Shown here in pieces: positions 1 to 8,541 of a stretch of DNA of 44,682 nt. A model generated the notes under the pieces. It did not search any database and was not told where the DNA came from. It saw nothing but the letters and a program-made list of their open reading frames with translations. Numbering within the stretch: the first letter of the stretch is position 1; the number at the start of each line of letters is the position of its first letter. The stretch is taken from positions 1-44,682 of the forward strand of contig JAVKLK010000023.1 in assembly GCA_031539165.1 (NCBI GenBank). The letters are read 5' to 3'. The translations under genes and the position numbers were made by a program. The DNA comes from CAIVSN01 sp031539165 (GTDB lineage Bacteria > Patescibacteriota > Gracilibacteria > BD1-5 > UBA2023).

Positions 1-2
1 GA

Positions 3-464
3 TCTTCAGAGATAGAAAGACGGGAGAGTGGGGCTTTGTTTTTGATTTGGTTTTGTGTGAGTGCAATTTTGTTTTATACTCAAATTACTGACTCCTACAA
101 TAAAAAAAAGATGGAAAAAAGCAACGACCGAGCGGAGAGAAAAACTCCCGAAGATTCCCATACGCTCATGCAGGTCAATCGACGCCTCGAAGTGAGCAAG
201 AGTTTTTTTGCTTGGATTGCTACGGGATATTTCCTCTCGACACTCTTCACTATCGGAGGTCTCTGGTCCGACCTTTTCGCTCCAATATCAAAGGGGATGA
301 TTGGGGTACTGGCATTCGCTTGCGGATCACTCGCCTACTCGCTGTACGCGTACTGGGCCATGGTACAAGGGGGGAAATGGTATCGAGCCCGATTTGGGGT
401 ACTCTTCGTGCTCGTTGTGATTTTTGTCGGAGCGCTGGCTCGACAATATGGAAGTTTTCTCTAG
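3..464 (+). CDS. Membrane protein, C-terminal part (5' end outside the window)
   Basis: The frame is open from the window edge to a TAG stop, so the true start lies upstream; a TTG at 36 is only an internal possibility. The visible 153 residues hold about four hydrophobic stretches: LFLIWFCVSAILFY, then a charged Lys/Glu/Arg-rich loop, then FFAWIATGYFLSTLF, IGVLAFACGSLAYSLYAYW and GVLFVLVVIFVGALA. It is therefore an inner-membrane protein with a cytoplasmic basic loop between the first and second segments. I do not recognise a family and assign no function. It is followed 27 nt later by a lipoprotein gene on the same strand. Confidence 0.6.
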   Translation, partial: SSEIERRESGALFLIWFCVSAILFYTQITDSYNKKKMEKSNDRAERKTPEDSHTLMQVNRRLEVSKSFFAWIATGYFLSTLFTIGGLWSDLFAPISKGMIGVLAFACGSLAYSLYAYWAMVQGGKWYRARFGVLFVLVVIFVGALARQYGSFL

Positions 465-491
465 TATAGGGGTATTGTTTTTTCTTTTTGT

Positions 492-1058
492 ATGGTCTTT
501 TTTTCTTGGAAATCCCTCCCGATAGCACTTGCTGCTTCCCTTTTGCTCACTTCATGCTTCGGCTCAACGAGCGATAATGTGAATCTCACGGGATTTGAGG
601 GGAAAGGATTTACCATGCAGGTACCTAAGACTTGGGTGCAGGTGACAGGGAAAGATCTCCCTCAGCCGAAGAGTGGCTCTATTGCAGGAGCCTTCACTTC
701 ACCAGATATCTCGAGTGGGTTCGCCAATAATCTTCTCGTGCTCAAGGACGTTCTCGGACCGGATGCGGACAGCAGCATGACTTCTCGGAAGTATTCGGTA
801 GTCAATCAAGCCCTCACTACTGGCAAGTACATCGAGTATACGAAGCTCTCCGATAAGAAAATCTCTTTCCCTGATAATGACGAAGGACTCTTGGTGCAGT
901 TCGAGGCGAAGTACAACAACGATACTCCGAAGCAAAAATTCCTCCAAGCTGCAAAAATCTGCGGAAAAGATATCTATCTCCTCACGATTGGTCTCGCCCT
1001 CTCTACCAATAATACGGATAAATATCAGGAAATTTTTGAAAGCTTCACTTGTAAGTAA
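492..1058 (+). CDS. Small lipoprotein, PsbP/DUF1795-like fold possible
   Basis: The 188-residue protein begins with a signal peptide (WKSLPIALAASLLLTSC) that ends in a lipobox LLTSC, so Cys22 is expected to be lipidated and the protein anchored outside the membrane. The mature part starts with GFEGKGFTMQVPKTWVQ, the strand pattern typical of PsbP-like or DUF1795-like domains (F-x-hydrophobic-P-x-W), and ends in a Cys-containing tail, ESFTCK. A Cys in KICGKD could pair with the last one. There is no internal TGA. The function is unknown; the fold assignment is inference from this short pattern. Confidence 0.7.
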   Translation: MVFFSWKSLPIALAASLLLTSCFGSTSDNVNLTGFEGKGFTMQVPKTWVQVTGKDLPQPKSGSIAGAFTSPDISSGFANNLLVLKDVLGPDADSSMTSRKYSVVNQALTTGKYIEYTKLSDKKISFPDNDEGLLVQFEAKYNNDTPKQKFLQAAKICGKDIYLLTIGLALSTNNTDKYQEIFESFTCK

Positions 1059-1065
1059 GTCGTGA

Positions 1066-1092
1066 TTGATTTCTAAAAGTTTTCTCTATAAT
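1066..1092 (+). promoter_or_regulatory. Likely promoter of tRNA-Cys
   Basis: TTGATT at 1066-1071 and a perfect TATAAT at 1087-1092 are separated by 15 nt. The spacing is short, but the -10 box is consensus and lies about 50 nt before the tRNA. Confidence 0.5.
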
Positions 1093-1142
1093 GTCGCGGC
1101 TCGGAATCATCCATATGATTCTCTCACGAGCCTTCGACATAC

Positions 1143-1216
1143 GGCGTCTTGGTAGAGCGGTTATACAGCGGCCTGCAAAGCTGTGGAGATGGGTTCGACT
1201 CCCATAGATGCCTCCA
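1143..1216 (+). tRNA. tRNA-Cys (anticodon GCA), CCA end encoded
   Basis: The acceptor stem GGCGTCT pairs with AGATGCC (one G-T pair). The anticodon loop is CTGCAAA with GCA at 1175-1177, closed by a five-pair stem. The T arm contains GGTTCGACTCC, and T plus CCA follow the acceptor stem. It reads UGU/UGC, so it is the ordinary cysteine tRNA and not the UGA-reading glycine tRNA expected in this lineage, which is not in the window. Confidence 0.93.
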
Positions 1217-1230
1217 AATAATTACAGAAT

Positions 1231-1261
1231 AAAACTCAAGCTAGTCAAACGCTTGAGTTTT
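1231..1261 (+). terminator. Intrinsic terminator after tRNA-Cys
   Basis: An 11-bp perfect inverted repeat (AAAACTCAAGC / GCTTGAGTTTT) has a 9-nt loop and is followed by T-rich sequence. It closes the tRNA transcript. Confidence 0.75.
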
Positions 1262-1298
1262 ATATTTTATCGGATATAGTCATAGGTAATATAAAATT

Positions 1299-1514
1299 AT
1301 GGACAACATTACCCTTTCAAAATCTACTTTCCTCTTCAGTAATCCAGGCTTCTTAAGCGGAGTCTCTAGAACAATGGATATTTATGGGGCTTTTGATTCA
1401 TATAATGAATCGAGCACTGCAGCAGAAGCAGACTACAAGGCAATCTATTCCGATTTTTCGGCTGTCTGAGACGATCTTCGTAAAAGTATGCAAACAGTAT
1501 GAGCGGAAAAATAG
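1299..1514 (+). CDS. Small protein partnered with the DUF2335 protein
   Basis: This 71-residue protein exists only if two TGA codons are read as Gly; read otherwise, it stops after 55 residues. It starts MDNITLSKSTFLFSNPGFLSG and carries DIYGAFDSYNESSTAAEADYKAI and AVGDDLRKSM. I recall this F-L-F-x-x-P-x-F-L-x-G...D-x-x-x-x-G-D-D-L-R pattern from short proteins encoded next to DUF2335 genes. It overlaps the next gene by 16 nt, which suggests translational coupling. No transmembrane segment is visible. Its job is unknown; a role as soluble partner of the membrane protein is inference. Confidence 0.65.
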
Positions 1515-1927
1515 TCAAACGACAAAGAGTCCAAGAGAAGCTGAACTCTCAACAGCGGTTAGTTGTTGCACAGCACACTCAATATTCTGGCCCGATTCCG
1601 CCTGCTAGTGAACTTGAGAAATATGAAACTATTCTGAAAGGCTCAGCCAATAGAATACTTAAAGTATTTGAAAACCAATCCTCTCACAGGATGCAACTTG
1701 AGAAAATTGTTGTACGCGGAGGCGAAACAATGCAACTTCTTGGGTGGATTTCCTCACTAATAATTACTATGACATGTATTATTTGAGGATTCTATCTCAT
1801 AAATACAGGCAAGGATACTACTGGTATAGTAACAATTATAGGCGCTCTCGGCACACTATTGTGAGTCTTCGCATACTGAAAATCTCAAAGCAAAAAAGAG
1901 CTTGCGGAAAAAAATCCTAGAAATTAA
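1499..1927 (+). CDS. DUF2335 family membrane protein
   Basis: The protein has 142 residues with three TGA codons read as Gly. The soluble N-terminal half contains GPIPPASELEKYETILKGSANRI, then FENQSSHRMQLEK, the recognisable core of DUF2335. The C-terminal half has two transmembrane helices separated by a short turn (LLGWISSLIITMTCII-GG-FYLINTGKDTTGIVTIIGALGTLL-G-VFAYG), ending in a basic tail. Two of the recoded glycines sit in the membrane turn and the helix end, where the family has glycines. DUF2335 proteins are found in genomic islands and phages, and their function is not established. The gene ends at a terminator shared with the opposing operon. Confidence 0.85.
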
Positions 1928-1961
1928 ATAAACTCTGTTCGCCCCCATTCAGAATACCAAC

Positions 1962-2000
1962 AATAAACCTCCAACTATTTATAGTAGTTGGAGGTTTATT
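1962..2000. terminator. Bidirectional terminator between convergent genes
   Basis: A 16-bp near-perfect hairpin (AATAAACCTCCAACTA / TAGTTGGAGGTTTATT) with a 6-nt loop is A-rich on the left and T-rich on the right. It can stop transcription from both the DUF2335 gene and the minus-strand defence operon. Confidence 0.8.
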
Positions 2001-2014
2001 TTGCAAAGCTACTC

Positions 2015-2611
2015 TCAAAACTCCATCCGACGGCGGCGAGTATCGAGCGTCTCTCCTTCATACATCCAGTAGAGCGTCCCTTGTGGTTGATGTTTGTATC
2101 CCAATATTCTCCACGCCGAATCTGAAAGACTCAATTTTTGGCCGTTGTATTCAACATTCCCATCTTCCAAAACCCTTGCCGTTGCGGTTTCATCTTTTGC
2201 GAAGGTGAGAGTTGCGCCGACGGGTATCCCTACCATTTCAAAATTGAATTTCGCCCGGCGTTTTCTTGCTTCCTCCAATGATTTCCGGTCCTCTGCATTC
2301 TCAACGATATCATCCTTTGGGGTTATATCTTCTATTTCTGCCAATCGCAGTGCCGCCATCACTCGCTCAGGGGCAATTTGGAAAAATTCTCGTCGAGGAT
2401 TTACCCGCATGTCATCAAAGGCATCGTGAAGCTGGCGCTCGACAAAAGCAGAATCCTTGACGATGCAGGCGTAAAAACAAGAGAAGGGCAATGGAACGCT
2501 CGTGGATGCACTCAATTCCTTGATGCGCTTTTCGAGAGTTCCCGATGTCCGCCCGATTTTTACGTATCAAGGCATAGCCTCATTCGTGAGGACGTAGACG
2601 ATTTCGTTCAT
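2015..2611 (-). CDS. T5orf172 / GIY-YIG-type nuclease domain protein
   Basis: The protein has 198 residues. The start ATG gives MNEIVYVLTNEAMPGYVKIG, where the G of PGYVKIG is a TGA codon. The domain order is the GIY-YIG-like motif VYVLTNEAMPGYVKIGRT at residues 5-22, the helix with LEKRIKEL, then VERQLHDAFDDMRVNPRREFF, which matches the T5orf172/Mug113 branch (catalytic Arg in IGRT and Glu in REFF). A C-terminal region from about residue 100 (RRAKFNFEMVGIPVGATLTF...YNGQKLSLSDSAWRILGY) resembles the small add-on domain seen in restriction-related proteins of this class (DUF4357-like). It is the last gene of the eight-gene operon, 11 nt after DUF2188. A DNA-cleaving or DNA-binding role is inferred from the family. 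Confidence 0.85.
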
Positions 2612-2622
2612 ATTTTTTTAAG

Positions 2623-2850
2623 TTAACCACGGGGCGGGAAGGGGTCCCTTCCGTATGAATTAGACTCAGATATCTTTCCGTCTTTATTCTGAATTTTTAA
2701 TTCCGAGGCCTGATTCTTTGCTATTTCTCGAGCCCGTTCTATGGCCTCGTTCTTTTTGTCAGTGTGGACGATATCTCGTTTATCGCCCGGCTTATGAATT
2801 CTCCATCCTCCATCAGGATTTGGAGATACCCAAACTTGTTTCTTGCTCAT
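2623..2850 (-). CDS. DUF2188 domain protein
   Basis: The 75-residue protein starts MSKKQVWVSPNPDGGWRIHK and ends SYGRDPFPPRG. The pattern V-W-V-x-P-x-x-x-G-G-W...T-D-K-K-N-E-A-I-x-R-A-R-E-I-A-K-N-Q...Y-G-x-D-P is the DUF2188 signature. I chose the ATG at 2850 rather than an upstream TTG because the family begins here. There is no internal TGA. It sits between the frameshifted gene (10 nt) and the GIY-YIG gene (11 nt). DUF2188 proteins are small, often found in accessory regions, and have no assigned function. Confidence 0.85.
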   Translation of the reverse strand: MSKKQVWVSPNPDGGWRIHKPGDKRDIVHTDKKNEAIERAREIAKNQASELKIQNKDGKISESNSYGRDPFPPRG

Positions 2851-2860
2851 ATAAATAAAA

Positions 2861-3501
2861 TTAAGTAGTAGAAGCCTTATTTGATTTATCAAGTTCGTTG
2901 AATTTGTTTATGATTTCCATTTTGAACGGATTCTGGGCATCATTGATTGCATCATCTATGTATTGAACAGCAATGGCCAAGTCCTCGGAATCATTGCGTG
3001 CGGTTCCGCGTTCGTAGTAGCAATGAGCCAGAAAAAAATTACAAGTGTTTCTTTTGTTTGTATCTTTCCATACAAGCGGTTCTTTGCGCAATACCTCAAG
3101 AGCGTCAATTGCCTTGTCATACTGCTTTTGTAAAATAAAGGACATACAATACTCAAGTTGAATGGTATATTCATGTATGTCTCTCATTCGAATCTCGGCC
3201 TCTTTTACACGTGCTACGGTATCATCTATCTTAAAGCCACTATACACAAAAATACTGCGAAGACGGTGCATAAAATGCCCGTAAATGTTAACCACCTATC
3301 CGCGTTATCATTTTTCTTTTCAAGGTATTTTTCAAAAATCTCTTCTGTGTTTTTTCATTTTCAGATGGAGTAAGTGCCAGCGCTATCATAACACCCCCCT
3401 GTTCCATTAGCGAAAGATACAGTGAGTATTCAGCTTCAAAATACCGCAAAAACTATTGATAATAGAGATGTTGTAATAAAAGAGATACTGGGAATTTTCA
3501 T
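2861..3501 (-). pseudogene. Membrane-anchored helical-repeat protein, disrupted by three small frameshifts
   Basis: Three reading frames join into one coherent protein. Frame 1 starts with ATG at 3501 (MKIPSISFITTSLLSIVFAVF). After one extra base in the A-run at 3438-3441 it continues as EAEYSLYLSLMEQGG...LTPSENEK. After one missing base at the T-run 3350-3355 it becomes NTEEIFEKYLEKKNDNADRW and a second membrane helix TGILCTVFAVFLCIV. After one missing base near 3237 it ends as GFKIDDTVARVKEAEIRMRD and a TPR-like tail (YDKAIDALEVL, CNFFLAHCYYERGTA). All three events lie in short homopolymers. Either this is a decayed gene or the sequence has errors here. The last 144 codons alone are an intact frame from 3295. 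The function is unknown. Confidence 0.65.
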
Positions 3502-3513
3502 ATAAGGAATAGA

Positions 3514-3849
3514 TTATGACATGCGAACTAACTCTGATTTCAAAGCTTCATGAATATTCGGATATTCACGTAAAAATTCTTGCACTCTGCGAATATCTTT
3601 GTTGGATATATCAGTACTTCATTTATCGCTCAAATATTCCAACGTTTCTATGGAAAATCTGGCGTTTAATCCTCTGGAAATCGATACAACGTGAAAATGA
3701 GCAGGACGATGATCTTTCGGATAAACTTCAAGCGATAAATCAAATATCCGAGCTATTGCCCGTTTCACATGATATATTCTTCAATCTGGCAAAAACTCGG
3801 TAGAATTGAGATATTTTTCAAGAGCGGAAATTAAAGCATTCTTTTCCAT
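3514..3849 (-). CDS. DUF4160-like protein
   Basis: The protein has 111 residues with two TGA codons read as Gly (FLPDGRIY and LSDKGSTD). Core motifs are VYPKDHRPAHFHVVS, ARFSIETLEYLS and DIRRVQEFLREYPNIHEALKSEL, matching the DUF4160 pattern (D-H-x-P-x-H-x-H-V ... I-x-x-x-x-x-F-L). The start codon lies 3 nt after the hsdS stop, so the gene is almost certainly co-translated with it. Some DUF4160 proteins occur in toxin-antitoxin-like pairs with DUF2442, but no DUF2442 partner is visible. Its place inside a restriction-modification operon suggests an accessory defence or control role, which is inference. Confidence 0.75.
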
Positions 3850-3852
3850 AAG

Positions 3853-5289
3853 CTATTTTATATTGAGGAAATTCTCTGCCGCCTCCTCATCTTCCTCAAT
3901 GAAAACCTCAACCGCACGTTTAGCACGGTCTAAGAGCTCTTTTGAGTGTGTTCGAGCCTCATGGGAGGAAATGATAAGGGAAGAGATTTTGGATTGGATA
4001 GCGGGTGAAAGAATGGGGATTTTAAGAGTCATTGCGTCACTTGGTTTTAGGTGGGCGATGATCGCACCTCCGGAAAGCCTTTCAATTTGGAGTTTGCAGA
4101 CGATGGAATTGAGAATGAGAGCAAGGTATTCACTTTCGATAGCCTCTTTCTTTTGGAATCTTAGAAAAGCCGAAGATAGGACGGCTTCCATATCTTTATT
4201 TACAACGAAAGATATTCCGATCGTCCCGTCTTTCGTAAAAAGGATATCGTCCTTTTTAGGTGAATACTTACCGTCGTATTCCTTGGCAAGTTCGAACGAT
4301 ACCTTCTTTTCTATGCGCTCTATGCCTTGAATGTCTACATCGGAAACCCGAACGAACGGAACCCCGTCATCTTCTGTATATTCTTCCGTTCATGGCTCCA
4401 CACCCTTTGAATAGTCCACAAGACTTCCAAGCTCTCTCGTTTCAAATTTCGAGAGCTTTTCAAATAACTCATCGTATTTTGGTTGGAAAAACTCCGCGTC
4501 GCATCGTCCGAAGAGTTGGACTTCTTCATTGGTTTTAATGTCGATATTCTCTTCTGTCGGTTTCCAATCCAAAAGTCCGAGTTCAGAAAGGAGGATCTTT
4601 TCTGCTTCGGCGTAAAGGGATTTGGAGAGTTCACGTTGTTTATGAGCTTCTTGGACGAGAGAGGCGATGGAGGATTGGAAGGATGGAGACGGTAGGGGGA
4701 TTTGGAGAGTACGGATATCTTCGAGGGTAATTTTGAACTGAACCTGTCCGGAAATTTTCTGTTCTATCTGATTTCTTCAAAACTTACAATTCAGAAAGGC
4801 TGATAAATATCCACTGATTGGTTTGTATTCTGCTTTTATTTTGATTCAGATTACATTCTGGCTGAAATTTATGACAGGTAATTCAAGATTTATCGCGACA
4901 TCTCAGATAGTCCCTACCTTTGATATGAGCATATCTCCTATTCCAAGCTCCGTTTTAATCTCACTTTTATGAGATTCTTCATTGATTTTTATCATTCACT
5001 CTGCTCAGACAAAAACATCTTTCAAATCTCCCGAACGAACGAACGGAACTCATCCATTTTCGACGTAATTTGAAGGTGAAATATCAAAAATGCCCTTCTT
5101 TATAAAATCAGTGAATTCGATAAATTCCCGATATATTTTCGTATTATCCGAAGTGGCAAAGCTTTGGCTATAAAAATCAGAATCCAAACGGATATTGGTT
5201 CATAGCTTTTGAAGCTCCACAATCGAAATATCCAAATTGTGCTTTTGGATGAGAGAAGCAAGGGATGAAGAGAGGACTTGGGTGGTCAT
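3853..5289 (-). CDS. hsdS: Restriction-modification specificity subunit (HsdS)
   Basis: The protein has 478 residues and needs eight TGA codons as Gly; otherwise it shatters into short pieces. It has two target-recognition domains with parallel features: GGVPFVRSGDLKDVF...LGIGDMLISKVGTIGDVAI in the first half and DDGVPFVRVSDVDI...KKDDILFTKDGTIGISF in the second. Each is followed by a helical spacer (PSPSFQSSIASLVQEAHKQRE and LSPAIQSKISSLIISSHEA). This is the standard two-TRD layout of type I and BcgI-like specificity subunits, so the enzyme should recognise a bipartite DNA target. The gene starts 1 nt after the HEPN gene and ends 3 nt before DUF4160. The target cannot be read from the sequence. 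Confidence 0.92.
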
Positions 5290-5290
5290 A

Positions 5291-5878
5291 TTAAAAATCT
5301 TCAGTTAGGTCATTTAAGACAAGATACGCATACTGTATAACTCTATGATGCCCTGCTGAAGCCTCCAAGTCTCCATGCATCAACATACAACGAATTTGAT
5401 ATATATTTTCAATTAACGCTCTAAAAATATCCTCTTTGCTATCAATAAAAGAGATTTCGTTGGTTAGTCTTAGAATGTTTCGCTTTTTTTCTGTGACTAA
5501 ACTTTTAAAGACCTTTCCCGTCCCGTCTCAAGATATCCAAGCATTCTTGAACGAAATTCGATCACCTCAGCTACCCAACAATACTATCGATTCCAACGAA
5601 GAATGAAGATTGGCAAGGTGGGTTCGAAAGTTATCACCTCGTAGATTATTGCTACTTATATAGTTATCGAATTTTGAAAAAATCTTATTGGATCCGTCGC
5701 AAGACTCTTTCAGCTTGATGATATAATTTCGTTCATTCGTCTTTACAGGCAAGCCTTTCGCTACTCCCCAATCCTTGAACCAAGCATTAAAAGAAAGCCA
5801 TAATGGGGTAAACAGGCTAAAATAATCTATTTGTCAGCGTTTTTTCCAGTCTGATATATTAGTCGGAGAGTTAGGCAT
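5291..5878 (-). CDS. HEPN-like protein inside the R-M operon
   Basis: The protein has 195 residues with three TGA codons as Gly. It starts MPNSPTNISDWKKRGQIDYF followed by SLFTPLWLSFNAWFKDWG, and ends with a helix pair around IYQIRCMLMHGDLEASAGHH and YAYLVLNDLTEDF. R163-C-M-L-M-H168 is an R-x4-H motif, the catalytic signature of HEPN RNases, in the right place in an all-helical C-terminal part. Its ATG overlaps the end of the methyltransferase gene by 8 nt, and its stop is 1 nt before hsdS. HEPN proteins commonly act as RNA-cleaving effectors in defence; that this one does so is inference from the motif and position. Confidence 0.72.
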
Positions 5879-7772
5879 GTTTTGTTTGTTTTAAGAAACT
5901 AAGTCCCTGTTCCTTCCCCCATGCTTCAAAAGCCTCCGCAATTTGTAGAAGGTCCGACTGGAGATTGTCGATATTTCTCGAATCACCGTTTCGGTAGATA
6001 TAATCCCCTGAGGTATCCTTGAACGGCACTTTTGAAGTCGCAAAGAAAATAGGGTAGTTTTCTTTCCTTGGATTCGTTTTCTCATCCCACTTTTGAAGGA
6101 AGATAACACTTGTTTTCGTTCCAGTATGTGGTTTGAAACTATTTCCCTCCACTCCTACTACGGCAAGTATACGGGCATGATCCATAATGAAATTTCGAAT
6201 GTATTCCTCACTTGTATTATTAAAAACCCCTTGTGGAAGAACGAGTGCAAGACGTCCACCCGGCTTTACGAAGTTCAAATTCCGCTCTATGAAGAGGAGA
6301 TGACGGGAAATTTTATCGATATTCTTTCCTGTTTTTGGATGACGTCCGAGCTTGTATTTCGCGAGAGTGGATGCCTCCTTTACCTCTCATGCGAACGGGG
6401 GATTCGCAAGAAGAACGTCAAAATTGAAGAAAAGGAATTCCTTTTCATTCTGTTGTTGCTTTTCGTATTCGTCGAACTCCATTAAGAGGTCTTCGTTTTT
6501 CATATCACCCCGCGTGGATTCTTGCCAAGAAGCACTATCAAGAGAGTTTTCTTTGTAAATATGACTCTTTCCATCTCCCGCAATAAGCATCATGGCACGG
6601 GCGATCTTCGAGGATTTTTCATCGAAGTCGATTCCGAAAAGACTTTGTTTCGCATAAGAGGACATTTTCGCATTCGTCCATCCATTTTTCTGTTTGAGAT
6701 ACTCCATCGTATGGATGAGGAATCATCCTGAACCGCAGGCGGTATCTATGACTCGTTCCTTTTCATTCGGGGCAAGCATTCGGACACACATATCGATGAC
6801 AATACGAGGTGTGAAATATTGTCATTTCTTGCTCTTTGCCACATCGGGAATAAGGTATTCGAACGCCTCATCGATAACTTGAAGATTTGCTCCGAGAAGT
6901 CGGAATTTTTCAAGTTCGCCGACACATACGGATAGGTGTTCGGGAAGGAGTTTTATGGTGTCGCTCTTTTCGAATACCCCCTTCCAACGGTTTTTTGCCT
7001 CTTCAAAGAGTCGGGAAATATCCGCCTTGGTCTTATTTGCATCCTTGGTTGGGGATTTTCTAAATTCAAGCGGTCTCTCAGGATCTTCCATAGATTCCTT
7101 TTCGTCGTGGAGTTTCGCGTAAATAAGTTTAAAAATCTCATCGAAACTATCGAATCCCGAATTTCCAAGCACGAGTTCTTCTATCCCTTGAATGACTTCT
7201 TTGAGTTGCTTCGGTTCTTCGAGGTCCGATATCATTTTCCGACGAGAAAGGACGTCATCGATGGTTTCGCCGAATTTCGGAATATCCGCGAGAGTATCGA
7301 AATCCTTTGGGTAGGGGCGATAAAGAATAAGAACGGAGCGCCCGTTAATCGCCACTCCAAATGGGGTTCCATCGGCATTGAGATAACTTTTCAGCTGTTC
7401 GGTATCGTTCTTTTCGTGTGGAGCCTTTACCTCAACCATGAGATGTGGGGTTTCATTGTCTTCGGAATAAATGACAATATCTACCCGTTTCGTTTCCCGT
7501 CCGAAACGAACCGATTTTTCTATATCAATGCGTTCTTTCGGATATTTATATTTTTTGAGGAGTTCACGCAGATATAGTTGTCGGACGATTTCCTCAGGTG
7601 CAGACTTCTTTTCGCTCCACACCTGTTTCTCTTCTTCCCCACGGGAATAGCTTTTGAGGAAGTACTTACCCTCGCGTTCAAAAATTCGACCTTCTATTTC
7701 GTCGATTTCATCACGAGTAAAGATTGAAAGCGATTCGGCTGGATTTGAGAAGATTTTTGAAAGGACGGACAT
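5871..7772 (-). CDS. Fused restriction nuclease / N6-adenine DNA methyltransferase
   Basis: The protein has 633 residues. Residues 60-150 form an HSDR_N-like nuclease domain with a D98...E114-V-K116 (PD-ExK type) signature in RVDIVIY...HLMVEVKAP. A helical linker leads to the N6_Mtase domain: motif X KKGQYFTPR (G317 is TGA), motif I DTACGSGGFL at 343-352, and motif IV NPPFAG at 457-462 (last G is TGA). A nuclease and a methylase in one chain with a separate HsdS resemble BcgI-type (IIB) or related enzymes; no HsdR helicase gene is present. I chose ATG 7772 over a TTG six bases upstream. It follows the repressor gene by 23 nt and overlaps the HEPN start. Confidence 0.9.
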
Positions 7773-7795
7773 AATCAAATAGTTAGTAAGGGGAA

Positions 7796-8422
7796 TTAAT
7801 GAGAAGATATGACGAGCTTGACGGTTCCGATGATCGCGATTTCATCTTTCGGGATAATTTCGAGCGTATCGATATTCTTGTTAAGGGATACTAATCCATA
7901 CTGTCCGTTCATTCCTGATTTGATATACTTGATTTTCGGCGTCCCGTTGTGAACGAGTAAGGTTTTGTTGCTCTCCGCGGTATCCGTTTGACATCGTATC
8001 AGCACGAGGTCTCAATCCCTGATATCGGGCTCCATAGAGTCTCACTTCGCTCTGGTAAAGAAGAACCTTCCGAGCTCCTCTTTGGAGTTTATCGGAAGGG
8101 TCTTGGTTGGGAATGGAATCACCTCTTGTTCGCTTACGTCGTCCAGAGTCATTTGAGCAAGGTTTCAGCACTGGGCGAACCCGACGAGGGGGAAATGAAA
8201 CAGATTTTCAACTGGGTCTTTGAGGACTTGGTAGACGCCCCTTTCATCCTTACGAATATATCCCTTGTTTTCAAGTTGTCGGAACTTGTTGATTACGCCT
8301 TGGGCGTACCCCATGCCTATTCGTTCTCAAATCTCACGGAGCGTGAGGGAATCGGAAATACTGCCGTCCGATTTTAGTAGATCGAGCAGTTTCCTTTGCG
8401 GTTCGTCAAGCAGTCTTGCCAT
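7796..8422 (-). CDS. LexA/S24-like transcriptional repressor with autopeptidase domain
   Basis: The protein has 208 residues with four TGA codons as Gly. The N-terminal 65 residues form a winged-helix-like domain (LLDEPQRKLLDLL...LTLREIGERIGMGYAQGVINKFRQLENKGYI). From residue 80 there is an S24 peptidase-type domain: FPLVGFAQCGNLA (cleavage region), AKGDSMEPDIRDGDLVLIR with the catalytic Ser in GDSM, and a Lys-containing strand TPKIKYI. In LexA relatives this design links repression to a damage or co-protease signal. It is the first gene of the operon, with a perfect palindrome about 70 nt upstream, so control of the R-M operon is the likely job. Confidence 0.87.
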
Positions 8423-8491
8423 AATTCTGTGATATTCAGAAAATCTCCAAACTTTTTTGAGTTTAATAATTTCAATGTGAAAAACAAATTT

Positions 8492-8510
8492 CTTCATAAA
8501 ATTTATGAAG
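8492..8510. promoter_or_regulatory. Perfect palindrome upstream of the repressor gene, candidate operator
   Basis: CTTCATAAA-A-TTTATGAAG is a 9-bp perfect inverted repeat around a single central base, in AT-rich DNA between the repressor gene and the divergent small genes. A weaker inverted repeat (AAACT...AGTTT, 8449-8464) lies closer to the repressor start. Size and symmetry suit a dimeric helix-turn-helix protein. Binding by the adjacent repressor is inference. Confidence 0.55.
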
Positions 8511-8541
8511 TTAATTTATTAATGAAACAGAATAATTACTT

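Noticed and set aside
3238..3501. Reading 3501-3231 as one intact gene with four TGA-Gly codons
   Set aside because: Four TGA in about 50 codons is out of line with neighbours, and the alternative frames give more coherent protein stretches (EAEYSLYLSLMEQGG, GFKIDDTVARVKEAE).
6936..7577. 213-codon plus-strand frame opposite the nuclease-methyltransferase gene
   Set aside because: It is an antisense shadow; the opposite strand has clear nuclease and methylase motifs in frame.
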